A DNA stretch of 64,000 nucleotides, taken from the NCBI RefSeq assembly GCF_014207235.1, contig NZ_JACHDA010000003.1, forward strand, positions 62,001 to 126,000, in the 5' to 3' direction. Position numbers and translations under genes: made by a program. This DNA comes from Sphingopyxis sp. JAI128. GTDB taxonomy: Bacteria; Pseudomonadota; Alphaproteobacteria; Sphingomonadales; Sphingomonadaceae. The notes under the pieces were generated by a model. That model did no database searches, was not told where the DNA came from, and was given only the letters and a program-made list of their open reading frames with translations. Shown here in pieces: positions 56,048 to 64,000 of the stretch; positions within the stretch are counted from its first letter, which is position 1, and each line of letters starts with the position of its first letter.

Positions 56048-57019
56048 ATGAGCTGGATCGTTTCGCTCCCCTGCACCCGCGCCGAGGCCGAGGCGCTGTC
56101 GGGCGAAATCCCCGAACTCGACGCGCTGTCCGAAGCCCCCGTCGTCGTGACGCGCGAGATCGACGAGGATGCGGGGCGCTGGCAGCTCGACGCCTATCTC
56201 GACGATCGGCCCGGCGCGGCGTTGCTCGCGCTGCTCCAGTCGTTCGTGCCGAGCGCCAAGGGGGTGAAACCCACCGTCGAGCGATTGCCCGAGGAGGATT
56301 GGGTCACGCTGTCGCAGCAGGGGCTCGAACCCGTGCGCGCGGGGCGGTTTTTCGTCCATACGAGCAGCCACGCGGACCGCGTGCCCGCGGGCACCACCGC
56401 CTTCCTGATCGACGCGAGCCAGGCGTTCGGGACCGGCGGGCACGACACCACCGCGGGGTGCCTCGCCATGCTCGACCGGCTGGCGCGGCAAGGCGCCGCC
56501 CCGCGCAACATCGCCGACATCGGTACCGGCACCGGGCTGCTCGCCTTTGCCGCGATGGCGCTGTGGCCGCGCGCGCGGACGATCGCGTCGGACATCGACC
56601 CCGCGAGCATTGTCGTGACGCGCGACAATGCCGCGATCAACGGCGTGCCGCTGGGGCGCGGCGGCGGGCGGCTGGCGCTTGCGGTCGCGCCGGGGACCGA
56701 CCATCCCGCGATCCGCCACCGCGCGCCCTATGACCTTGTCATCGCCAACATCCTCGCCGGGCCGCTGATCACGCTCGCCCCCGATATCGCCGCCGTGACC
56801 GCGCCCGGCGGTCATGCGATCCTTGCCGGGCTGATCGCGCGCCAGATGGAGCCCGTCCTCGCCGCCTGGCGCGCGCAGGGCTTCCGCCTTGCCGCGCGCG
56901 GCGGCAGCGCCGAATGGCCGTGCCTGCTGCTCGTCAAGCGCCGCCGTTACGGCTGGCGCCGCAAGGAACGCGCCTTCCACCGCTCGGACCCCGCGGACGC
57001 GAGCTTCGGGAGCTGGTAG
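56048..57019 (+). CDS. prmA: Ribosomal protein L11 methyltransferase
   Basis: 323 residues. The SAM-binding motif is NIADIGTGTGLLAFAAMAL, with QAFGTGGHDTTAGCL before it and the NPPY-type motif IANILAGPLITLAPDIA. PrmA trimethylates ribosomal protein L11. The last ~25 residues are basic. Its start lies right after a repeat-derived G-rich tract. Confidence 0.92.
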   Translation: MSWIVSLPCTRAEAEALSGEIPELDALSEAPVVVTREIDEDAGRWQLDAYLDDRPGAALLALLQSFVPSAKGVKPTVERLPEEDWVTLSQQGLEPVRAGRFFVHTSSHADRVPAGTTAFLIDASQAFGTGGHDTTAGCLAMLDRLARQGAAPRNIADIGTGTGLLAFAAMALWPRARTIASDIDPASIVVTRDNAAINGVPLGRGGGRLALAVAPGTDHPAIRHRAPYDLVIANILAGPLITLAPDIAAVTAPGGHAILAGLIARQMEPVLAAWRAQGFRLAARGGSAEWPCLLLVKRRRYGWRRKERAFHRSDPADASFGSW

Positions 57020-57022
57020 GGG

Positions 57023-57892
57023 TCAGGCCTTCGCCGACGCATAGTCCTGCGTGCCGCGGGTAATGACCGCATCCTCGGGCAGGATATCGGCGATCGGGAT
57101 CGGCGGCAGCGCGGCATTGGCGGCATAGAGCGGCGCAAAATCGGTGTTGACCGTCGTGTCGAGCAGCTGGTCGAGGCTGTCGATGACGAAATAATTCTGC
57201 TGGAAATCGTCGATCCGGTAATCGGTGCGCATCACCCGCGCCAGGTCGAAACCGATGCGGTTCGGGCTATCGCTGTCGAGCGCAAATACGCTCTCGGCAA
57301 AGGAGGAGACGATCCCCGCGCCATAGATGCGCAGGCCGCCCGCGTCGCGGATCAGGCCGAATTCGACCGTATACCAGTAAAGCCGCGCGAGCTGTTTCAA
57401 TGCGTCGAATTTCAGGCTGCGCAGCCCGCCTTCGCCATAAGCCACCATATAATCGGCGAACACCGGATCGGCGAGCATCGGGACATGGCCGAAGACGTCG
57501 TGGAAAACGTCGGGTTCCTGCAGATAGTCAAGCTGTTCGGGCGCGCGGATGAAGTTGCCCGCAGGAAAGCGCCGGTTCGCGAGATGATCGAAGAAGACAT
57601 CGTCGGGGACAAGCCCCGGCACCGCGACGACCTGCCACCCTGTCGCCGCCGTCAGGCGCGCATTGAGCTCGCGATAGTCGGGAATCCCCGGCTTTTCGAG
57701 GCGGAGTACGTCGATACCGCGCAGGAAGGCGTCGGACGCGCGGCCGGGAAGCATGTCCGACTGGCGCGCGAAGAGGCGGTCCCACATCGCATGCTCGTCT
57801 GCGGTGAAGGCGTCCCAACGCTGTGGAATCGTCCAATCGGGCGCGGCGCCCGGCGGCGGCTTATCATGGACGTGGGCAAACTGGCTTTCCAT
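57023..57892 (-). CDS. phhA: Phenylalanine 4-monooxygenase
   Basis: 289 residues. Fe ligands are in the block EPDVFHDVFGHVPML (two His) and TVEFGL (Glu), as in bacterial PhhA. It hydroxylates phenylalanine to tyrosine with a pterin cofactor. It is convergent with prmA (3-nt gap) and lies 38 nt downstream of the mod operon on the same strand. No pterin recycling gene (phhB) adjoins; the FolM-like SDR is elsewhere in the window. Confidence 0.95.
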   Translation of the reverse strand: MESQFAHVHDKPPPGAAPDWTIPQRWDAFTADEHAMWDRLFARQSDMLPGRASDAFLRGIDVLRLEKPGIPDYRELNARLTAATGWQVVAVPGLVPDDVFFDHLANRRFPAGNFIRAPEQLDYLQEPDVFHDVFGHVPMLADPVFADYMVAYGEGGLRSLKFDALKQLARLYWYTVEFGLIRDAGGLRIYGAGIVSSFAESVFALDSDSPNRIGFDLARVMRTDYRIDDFQQNYFVIDSLDQLLDTTVNTDFAPLYAANAALPPIPIADILPEDAVITRGTQDYASAKA

Positions 57893-57930
57893 AGGACAGC
57901 TTCTACCATCAAAATGGTTTCAAGCGAAAC

Positions 57931-58551
57931 TTATTCGCCGATCTCCACGACCCTCGTCGCGAGGCGATCGACCTCGGCGCGGTCGTGGCTGACATAGAGG
58001 ATCGGCAGTTTAAGCTCGTCGCGAATCCGCTCGATCACCGTCATGATGTCGCCGCGCCGCGCGGCGTCGAGCGACGACAAGGGTTCGTCCATCAGCAGGA
58101 TTTCGGGCCCCGCGAGCAGCGCGCGCCCGATCGCGACGCGCTGCGCCTCGCCGCCCGAAAGCGTGTACGGCCAACGGTCAAGGAGGTGGTCGATGCCGAG
58201 GAACAGCGTCGCCTCGTCGAGCGTCATCCAGCGATCGGCGGGTTCGGCAAGGTCGTAACCATAGGTCAGGTTCGCGCGGACGCGGCGATGCGGGAACAAC
58301 CGGCCATCCTGAAAAACATAGCCGACGCGGCGCACCTCGGGCGGCAGGTCGATGCCGTCGCCGAACAGCGTCCGCTCGCCGATGCGGATATGGCCGCGGT
58401 CGGGCCGCAGCAGCCCCGCGACCATCGCGAGTATGCTCGTCTTGCCCGCGCCCGAGGGGCCGAACAGCGCGGTCAGCCCCGGCCCGGCGGAGAAGCGAAC
58501 GGCGATGACGCGGTCGCCGCGCCGCTTTTCGACGTCGATATCAATCGCCAT
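57931..58551 (-). CDS. modC: Molybdate ABC transporter ATP-binding protein, lacking TOBE domain
   Basis: 206 residues from ATG 58551, which overlaps the modB stop. Walker A GPSGAGKTS, signature LSGGEAQR and Walker B ILLMDEP with the switch His (YVSHD) are all present. Typical ModC is ~350 residues with a C-terminal molybdate-binding TOBE domain; here the protein ends soon after the H-loop. It is a complete short ATPase, not a truncated fragment. Confidence 0.9.
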   Translation of the reverse strand: MAIDIDVEKRRGDRVIAVRFSAGPGLTALFGPSGAGKTSILAMVAGLLRPDRGHIRIGERTLFGDGIDLPPEVRRVGYVFQDGRLFPHRRVRANLTYGYDLAEPADRWMTLDEATLFLGIDHLLDRWPYTLSGGEAQRVAIGRALLAGPEILLMDEPLSSLDAARRGDIMTVIERIRDELKLPILYVSHDRAEVDRLATRVVEIGE

Positions 58552-59236
58552 GCCGCTGCCTTCCGCCATGCGTCCGGCGCGCGAGCCATTCGGAGAGGAT
58601 TAGCGCGCCGAGCGACAGCAAAACCGAGAGCAGAGCGAGCCGCGTCACCATCGCTTCGCCGCCCGGCACCTGCAGCGCCGAATAGATGGCAAGCGGTAAG
58701 GTGCGCGTTTCGCCGGGGATGTTCGAGACGAAGGTGATCGTCGCGCCGAACTCGCCGATCGAGCGCGCGAAACCGAGCACGAGCGCGGCGAGGATGCCGG
58801 GAAGCGCGAGCGGGAGGCTGACGCTCCAGAAACTATGCCATGGACTCGCGCCAAGCGTCCTAGCCGCACCCTCGAGCCGCCGGTCGATCCCCTCGATCGA
58901 CAGCCGCATCGCGCGCACCATCAGCGGCAATGCCATGATCGCGGCCGCAAGCGCGGCGCCCGTCCAGCGGAACATCAGGGTCGCGCCGAACCAGCTTTCG
59001 AGCCAGCGGCCGGCGGGGCCCAATGGACCGAAGGCAATGAGCAACAGCCAGCCGGTGACGACGGGCGGCAAGACGAGCGGCAGGTGGACGAGCCCGTCGA
59101 GGATCACGCGGCCGGGAAAGCGGTAACGCGCGAGCACCCACGCGAGACCGAAGGCAATGGGAAGCGTGGCGAGCACGGCGACGCCGCCGACCTTCAGCGA
59201 CAGCGCGACGATCCCCCACTCTTCGGGCGACAGCAT
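58541..59236 (-). CDS. modB: Molybdate ABC transporter permease
   Basis: 231 residues from ATG 59236, which overlaps the modA stop by 1 nt. About five to six hydrophobic segments and the permease loop GASPWHSFWSVSLPLALPGILA (EAA-type), with FARSIGEFGATITFVSNIPGETRT typical of ModB. It forms the membrane channel of ModABC. Confidence 0.92.
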   Translation of the reverse strand: MLSPEEWGIVALSLKVGGVAVLATLPIAFGLAWVLARYRFPGRVILDGLVHLPLVLPPVVTGWLLLIAFGPLGPAGRWLESWFGATLMFRWTGAALAAAIMALPLMVRAMRLSIEGIDRRLEGAARTLGASPWHSFWSVSLPLALPGILAALVLGFARSIGEFGATITFVSNIPGETRTLPLAIYSALQVPGGEAMVTRLALLSVLLSLGALILSEWLARRTHGGRQRHGD

Positions 59237-60000
59237 CAGGAAGCCGAAAAGCCGTGGCGGGCGAAGATCGCGCGACCCTGTTTCGAAAAGAGGAAAGCGC
59301 GGAAGGCAGCCGCCTCCCGGTGCCGCGATGCCTTGAGCAGCGCAACCGGATAGCGGATCGGGGGATCGCTGGTCGCAGGGAAAGTGCCGACGACGCGGAC
59401 GGCTTTCGACGCGTGCGCGTCCGTTGCGTAAACGATACCAAAGGGCGCGGCGCCGCGCTCGACGAGCGCCAACGCGGCGCGGACATTTTCGGCGGGAGCG
59501 ACCTTCGCCGCGACCCCCGGCCACACACCAAGCCGGGTGAGCGCGGCCTTCGCATATTTGCCCGCGGGCACCGCGTCTGGATCGGCGAGCGCGAGGCGGC
59601 GGGTGCCGAGCGCCCGCGTGAGCGGAAAGCCGCGCATGATCGTGAGCTTCGCGCGGCTCGCGGCGGGAGCGACCAGCACCAGCCGGTTGCCGAGCAAGAT
59701 CGCGCGCGTGCCCGCCCGGATCATCCCCGCTTTCGCTACCGCATCCATCCACGGCTCGTCGGCCGAAACGAAAAGGTCGGCGGGCGCGCCCGCGATCACC
59801 TGCCGCGCGAGCGCCGACGACGCCGCGAAGGAGATGACGGGTTTGGCGTGTCCTTTGGCGGCCCAGGCGTTGGCGGCTTCGGTGAGCGATTCCTGCAGGC
59901 TCGCCGCCGCGAGCACTACCGGCCCGTGCTCCCGTGCGATCGCCGCGGGCGTCAGCAACAAAGCCAAGAGCAGCGCGAACAGGTGAAGAAAACGGGCCAT
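59236..60000 (-). CDS. modA: Molybdate-binding periplasmic protein
   Basis: 254 residues. Signal peptide MARFLHLFALLLALLLTPAAIA, cut before REHGPVV. Substrate-binding blocks include AASLQESLTEAANAWA, ASSALARQVIAGAPADLFVSADEPWMD and RLVLVAP. It captures molybdate (or tungstate) for ModBC. Start ATG 60000, 18 nt after the Crp-like gene, so the four genes form one operon. Confidence 0.93.
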   Translation of the reverse strand: MARFLHLFALLLALLLTPAAIAREHGPVVLAAASLQESLTEAANAWAAKGHAKPVISFAASSALARQVIAGAPADLFVSADEPWMDAVAKAGMIRAGTRAILLGNRLVLVAPAASRAKLTIMRGFPLTRALGTRRLALADPDAVPAGKYAKAALTRLGVWPGVAAKVAPAENVRAALALVERGAAPFGIVYATDAHASKAVRVVGTFPATSDPPIRYPVALLKASRHREAAAFRAFLFSKQGRAIFARHGFSAS

Positions 60001-60018
60001 CGGCAAGCTATAGCGCCC

Positions 60019-60669
60019 TCACCCACCCGGCGAAAGCGGCGCGCGCAGCCTGATATGGCGGTAGCCGCAGGCGAGCTCCCCGCGCGCCTCGAGGGAACGG
60101 AGCGCGGCGCCGAGCGTCACGCGCGATACGCCGAGCAGGTCGGCGAGCTGCTGTTGCGTCGCCGCGACCGTACAACCGTCAGGCGCGTCGGCGGCCATCG
60201 CCGCGAGCAGGTGTCGCAATCGCTCGGCGGTCGGCAGCCGCCGCTCGGCGTCGATGATGTCGAGCGACACCGCAAGCTGGCGCCCGAGGCTGCGCAGCAA
60301 CAGCTCGGCCCAGCCGACATCCTCCTGCATCAGCCGGCGGAGCAGCGAGCGATCGATCGCGACCAGCCGCGCAGGGCCGCTGGCGATCGCATCGACTTGG
60401 CGTTCCAAGCCGGTAAAGAAGGCGAGCTCGCCGAAAATATCGCCGGGCCCGAGCACCGCGAAGGCGGTGAAGGCTCCGTCCTCGGCATAGCGGCCGACAA
60501 GAACATTCCCCTCGATCACCGCCCAGAAGGCGTCGCCGGGGTCCCCCTGATGCTGGACGAACTGGCCGTCGGCGAAACCGCGCGGCTCGCGCGCCGCAAG
60601 CAGGCGGTCGCGTTCCTCGCCTGCGAGGCGCGTGCGCTCGGCGAGCGCCAATTGATAAGATCTTTGCAT
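60019..60669 (-). CDS. Crp/Fnr family regulator upstream of modABC
   Basis: 216 residues. A cyclic-nucleotide-binding-type N-domain (GDIFGELAFFTGLERQVDAIASGPARLVAIDRS) and a C-terminal Crp helix-turn-helix (ATQQQLADLLGVSRVTLGAALRSLEARGEL). No cluster-binding cysteines, so not Fnr. In the position where ModE often sits, it may replace ModE as local regulator (inference). Confidence 0.88.
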   Translation of the reverse strand: MQRSYQLALAERTRLAGEERDRLLAAREPRGFADGQFVQHQGDPGDAFWAVIEGNVLVGRYAEDGAFTAFAVLGPGDIFGELAFFTGLERQVDAIASGPARLVAIDRSLLRRLMQEDVGWAELLLRSLGRQLAVSLDIIDAERRLPTAERLRHLLAAMAADAPDGCTVAATQQQLADLLGVSRVTLGAALRSLEARGELACGYRHIRLRAPLSPGG

Positions 60670-60737
60670 TTCTGTCGCCGCTTTTGCGGCACGACGCGAT
60701 CAAAGACAAGCGGCGCGGCCGCAACGGGAGATTGAGG

Positions 60738-61613
60738 ATGCACCTGACCACCGCCCAGTCGAGCGCAATCGTTGCGGCGATCTTTCTCGGCTTCTGCCTC
60801 ATCGAGTTGATCCGCACGCGCCTGTTCGCAAAGGGCGAGCAATCGCGGCACGACGGGATCATCGAGGTGATCAGCACCTTCACGCTGCTGATCGTCACGC
60901 AGCCGACGATCCTGCTGATCGTCGGCGCGCTCGGGCACCGCTTCTTTCCGCAATATGAGGGCGCGCTGGCGAATGTGCCGTTCCTTGCGGCGCTCGCGCT
61001 GTTCCTCGTCTTCGAGGATATGATGCAATATTGGTGGCACCGCGCGAGCCACAGCTTCGCGTGGCTCTACAACCTCCACCGCGCGCACCACAATGCGCGC
61101 TACATGAGCGTGCGGCTCGTGTACCGGAACAACATCATTTATTATGCGATGATGCCGAGCATCTGGTTGGCGGGCGTACTCGTCTATCTCGGGCTCGGCT
61201 GGTTCTATGCGGGCTATCTGGTGGTCAAGATGGCGGTGATCATCGGCGCGCACAGCGATGTCGCATGGGATGCGCCCCTCTACCGGATCAAGGCGCTGTC
61301 GCCGCTGATGTGGGTCGTCGAACGCTCGATCAGCACCCCCGCGACCCACCATGCGCACCATGGCCGCCACGCCGACGATCCAGCGGTGAACTACAAGGGC
61401 AATTTCGGGAATCTGCTCTTCTTCTGGGACGTCTTGTTCGGCACCGCGAAAATCACGCGCCACTATCCGAAAAGCTATGGCGTCGAAAATCTGCCGCCTG
61501 CAACCTTGGGACAGCAGCTGCTATGGCCGATCTTTCCCGAGAACAGGGACATGGATGCGCGAATCCCTGGCGCCGCGCCGATGGCGCCGGGGACGGCAGC
61601 GGTTACGACCTAG
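60738..61613 (+). CDS. Sterol desaturase / fatty acid hydroxylase family protein
   Basis: 291 residues from ATG 60738, with GGGAG upstream. Four or more hydrophobic segments and the histidine clusters WHRASHSF, HRAHHNA and HHAHHGRH of the di-iron hydroxylase superfamily. Members act on sterols, fatty acids or carotenoids; the substrate is unknown. Its 3' end overlaps the convergent PepSY gene by 4 nt. Confidence 0.87.
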   Translation: MHLTTAQSSAIVAAIFLGFCLIELIRTRLFAKGEQSRHDGIIEVISTFTLLIVTQPTILLIVGALGHRFFPQYEGALANVPFLAALALFLVFEDMMQYWWHRASHSFAWLYNLHRAHHNARYMSVRLVYRNNIIYYAMMPSIWLAGVLVYLGLGWFYAGYLVVKMAVIIGAHSDVAWDAPLYRIKALSPLMWVVERSISTPATHHAHHGRHADDPAVNYKGNFGNLLFFWDVLFGTAKITRHYPKSYGVENLPPATLGQQLLWPIFPENRDMDARIPGAAPMAPGTAAVTT

Positions 61614-62944
61614 GCCGCGACGCCGAGCCAGCGCGCCGCACGCGGGAGGTGTGGTAGCAGCAGGCGCTCGACGATCCAGAGCAGGATCAGCGAGGCTGCG
61701 AGCAAGGGCAGTAGCGCCGCGAGCAGCAGGATGATCGCCGCGACGCCGCGCAGCCGCGCGGTGCCGCGCGCCGGGGGCGGCGCGCCGAGCGCGTCGTCGG
61801 GCTTGCGGCGGCGCCACATTAGAAAGCCCGAGATCGCGAGCGCGAAGAGCGCGAGCGCCGTGACAACCCCGATCAGCTGGTTGGCGAAGCCGAACAGCTG
61901 CCCCTCATGCCAGGCGATGCCATAGCCGACGGCGCGGTCGATGACATGCTTGTCGGCAAAGCCGCTGCGCGCAACTTCCAGGCTGGTTTCCGGGTCGTAG
62001 CTGACCTTGCGCACCTGCGGCCGGTTCTGCGTGAGCGTGGTCAGCGTCCAGACATTGCCGTTGGGTGGCCCGAAGGCATTGGGCGCGCCCGGCGGCTGGA
62101 TGATCGCGGGGGCGGGCATATGCTCGCCGCGGGCGCGCAGTACGATATAGTCGAGCCGCGCGCGCGGCGGTGGCGCGGCTGGCTGCGCGGCGGCCATCGC
62201 GCGATGATCGTGCGCGGAATGGGGGTTCGCACCGCCTTTCCAGTCCTGCACCCCCGACACCCAGCCCATTTCGGCGCGCACGGCGCGGAAGCCGCTGGCC
62301 CATACATCGGTCCACGGCAGCGCGGTGAAGAGCAGGACCAGCGCGAAGCCGGCGACCCAGAATCCCGTAACGGCGTGGAGATCGCGCAGCGCGGTGCGGC
62401 CGCCGAGCGACAAGCGCGGCCAGAGCACGCCGGCCGCGCCGCGCCCGCGTGGCCACCATAGGTAAAGGCCGGTCAGGATCATCACGATCGCCCAGCTTGC
62501 CGCTAGCTCGACGAGCAGGCCGCCGGCGCGGCCGATCAGGAGGCTTCCGTGGATTCTGGCGAGCCACGCCGACAGGCGCGCGTCGGGGTCGGCCGCGCCG
62601 ATCACGCGGCCCTGCGGCGAGACCGCGACGTCGCGCATCGTGCCGTTCGTCAGCCCAAGATGGACGACCGCGGCATCGCCGGGCGCCTGGGGTATGCGAT
62701 AATAGTGGAAGCTGGCGCCCGGAAAATCGGCGAGCGCCGCGGTCACCTGCGCATCGGCGTCGACCGCGCCCATAGTGGGCAGACCGCGCCAGGCGCGCTC
62801 CTCCCACCGGTCGAGCTCGGGCTTGAACAGATAGGCCGCGCCCGTCGCCGACAGGACAAGCAAGAAGGGGATGACGAACAGCCCGGCATAGAAATGCCAG
62901 CGCCAGATCGTGCGATAGAGCGGAATGCGATTGCTGTCGGTCAT
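61610..62944 (-). CDS. PepSY-associated transmembrane protein
   Basis: 444 residues. The PepSY-TM pattern is seen in IWRWHFYAGLFVIPFLLVLSATGAAYLF at the N-terminus, GSLLIGRAGGLLVELAASWAIVMILTGLYLWWPR, LHAVTGFWVAGFALVLLF and a C-terminal membrane pair with GFLMWRRRKP. Such proteins are coupled to TonB-dependent siderophore receptors and often described as ferric reductases. It is 11 nt after the receptor gene on the same strand. Confidence 0.87.
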   Translation of the reverse strand: MTDSNRIPLYRTIWRWHFYAGLFVIPFLLVLSATGAAYLFKPELDRWEERAWRGLPTMGAVDADAQVTAALADFPGASFHYYRIPQAPGDAAVVHLGLTNGTMRDVAVSPQGRVIGAADPDARLSAWLARIHGSLLIGRAGGLLVELAASWAIVMILTGLYLWWPRGRGAAGVLWPRLSLGGRTALRDLHAVTGFWVAGFALVLLFTALPWTDVWASGFRAVRAEMGWVSGVQDWKGGANPHSAHDHRAMAAAQPAAPPPRARLDYIVLRARGEHMPAPAIIQPPGAPNAFGPPNGNVWTLTTLTQNRPQVRKVSYDPETSLEVARSGFADKHVIDRAVGYGIAWHEGQLFGFANQLIGVVTALALFALAISGFLMWRRRKPDDALGAPPPARGTARLRGVAAIILLLAALLPLLAASLILLWIVERLLLPHLPRAARWLGVAA

Positions 62945-62955
62945 TCCCCCACTCC

Positions 62956-64000
62956 TTAAAAGCGCGCGCGGATACCGGCGGAAATCGCGCGGCGTTCGAC
63001 GGGGTAATAAATCGCCGACATATCGGTGACCGTGACCGCCGCGCTGATGTCGCCGAGTGCCTTTTTACCCGTGACATTGCGAACATCGACAAAGGCGTCG
63101 ATTCCGTCGGCGATCGTCGCGCCGCCGGTTACGCCGATCAGCGCATAGTCGGGTGTCGAAACGCGGTTATGGTAATCGGCGAAAGGCCCATCGGGGACCC
63201 ATTCGAGGTTGGGCGCGATGTGGAGCGTATCGGACCCGATCCTGATCTCGGCGCGATAGACATGCTTCGGCACGACCGGCAGGCGATTGTCGCCATAGTC
63301 GGCATCGCCCCGGAAGCGAAAGTTGCTGTAGGTATAGACCTGCCGCAGCCGAAGCCAATCGGCGACATCGAACTGCAAAGCGGCCTCGACACCTTCGTGG
63401 CGGGTACGACCTGCGTTGAAAGTCGACGCCGGGATCGTCGGGCCGACGTTGAACTGGAGCAGCTCGCCCTTGATGTCGCTACGATAGTAGGTGAGGTCCC
63501 AGCTCGCCGACCCGGCGCGGCCACGCGTTCCGATCTCGGCGGTCCAGGCACGCTGCGGATCGAGTGCGACGAAGCTTGCGATCTGCGCCAGCTCGTTGAA
63601 ACCGGGGAATTCGGCGGAGCGGTTGTAATTGGCGTAAAGCTGGACGTCCGCTGCGGGTTCGAACAGCAGGCCGAACTTGGGCGAGAAGGCGTCGAAGTCG
63701 GCGCGACCGACGGTGCCATTCTGTGCCGGTGCGGCGGCGTTGAAATTGATGACCTGTTTGCGCCTGCCGTCGGCGTAGATGCCGCCCGCGATCAGCGACA
63801 GCCGCTCCACCGGCTTCAGGCGTACTTCCCCATAAAGCGTCGCAGCGCGCGCGTCCTGATCGGCGTTGAAGCGGAGCGTGCCCCGCTTGCCGGCAAGATT
63901 GACGAAGCGTTTCGAGCGGATGTCGCCGACCCGCAATTCGCCGCCGACGGTCGCCTCGACAACGTCGCCCGCATAGTCGAAGCGGAAAAAGCCGCCGCGA
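62956..64000 (-). CDS. TonB-dependent receptor, N-terminus outside window
   Basis: Open from the window edge to the stop at 62956, about 347 residues of a C-terminal beta-barrel: alternating aromatic strands (VQLYANYNRSAEFPGFNELAQ, SWDLTYYRSDIKGEL, VYTYSNFRFRGDADYGDNRLPVVPKHVY) and the terminal Phe of outer-membrane barrels (ISAGIRARF). With the PepSY protein next to it, an iron or siderophore receptor is likely (inference). The plug domain lies outside the window. Confidence 0.9.
   Translation of the reverse strand, partial: RGGFFRFDYAGDVVEATVGGELRVGDIRSKRFVNLAGKRGTLRFNADQDARAATLYGEVRLKPVERLSLIAGGIYADGRRKQVINFNAAAPAQNGTVGRADFDAFSPKFGLLFEPAADVQLYANYNRSAEFPGFNELAQIASFVALDPQRAWTAEIGTRGRAGSASWDLTYYRSDIKGELLQFNVGPTIPASTFNAGRTRHEGVEAALQFDVADWLRLRQVYTYSNFRFRGDADYGDNRLPVVPKHVYRAEIRIGSDTLHIAPNLEWVPDGPFADYHNRVSTPDYALIGVTGGATIADGIDAFVDVRNVTGKKALGDISAAVTVTDMSAIYYPVERRAISAGIRARF

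Overview
The window is a dense, GC-rich chromosomal segment of an alphaproteobacterium of the Sphingomonadaceae, most like Sphingopyxis. This rests on family knowledge and protein style, not on a search. The signs are a complete zwf-edd-eda Entner-Doudoroff operon, a CrtZ-type carotenoid hydroxylase, a TonB-dependent receptor paired with a PepSY membrane protein, and several families of short palindromic intergenic repeats. I see no rRNA, tRNA, CRISPR array, prophage or intact insertion sequence. Nearly all of the window is ordinary core metabolism, with one clearly accessory stretch at about 52.8-55.2 kb.

Layout. 1-6.2 kb (minus): a lipid-storage operon with HAD/PlsC fusion, PlsB-like acyltransferase, WS/DGAT and a patatin cut by the window edge. 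6.3-10.3 kb (minus): zwf-edd-eda, divergent from glpD. 12-17.3 kb: MOSC protein, MFS transporter, aldo/keto reductase with a divergent LysR regulator, and a membrane acyltransferase. 17.4-25.6 kb: parC, a GGDEF-EAL protein, cca-nudix-DUF1285, GNAT, then folB with a FolM-like reductase. 25.6-31.7 kb: a repeat-filled gap, a GabD-type dehydrogenase, a TIGR02466-type oxygenase, an SMP-30 lactonase, a VIT transporter, DUF2855, and a HAD phosphatase behind a perfect 16-bp palindrome. 31.9-34.5 kb: sdhCDA without sdhB. 35-39.2 kb (minus): leuC, a secreted metallo-beta-lactamase-fold enzyme, leuD, a quinone oxidoreductase and DUF167. 39.4-43.6 kb: crtZ, GST, epimerase, serine hydrolase. 42.9-46 kb: scoA and scoB separated by three unrelated genes, with a divergent LysR gene. 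47.4-49.4 kb: a small membrane protein and the ald/Lrp divergon. 49.5-50.8 kb: a globin-coupled chemoreceptor. 50.9-53 kb: TPP riboswitch and thiC. 53-55 kb: accessory cassettes. 55.2-64 kb: SDR, prmA, phhA, Crp-modABC, a sterol-desaturase-family protein, and PepSY plus TonB receptor.

The most unusual part is downstream of thiC. The last ~87 bp of thiC occurs three times. The two extra copies each follow the same 17-nt sequence (CTGTCACCGTAATTCGA), and small accessory genes lie between the copies: DUF4160/DUF2442, then a ferredoxin-like protein and DUF2199. A decayed 2'-5' RNA ligase fragment ends the array. The first extra copy differs from the native tail only at synonymous sites. The second looks like the thiC tail of a different lineage. 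This suggests repeated acquisition of cassettes at the thiC 3' end.

A second theme is palindromic repeats read as protein. One repeat family lies in frame inside edd and another lies in frame inside thiC, each adding about 20-27 residues to an otherwise conserved enzyme. This resembles the Rickettsia palindromic elements. A third theme is that two enzymes of the lipid operon carry long Lys/Ala/Pro-rich, histone-H1-like C-terminal tails.
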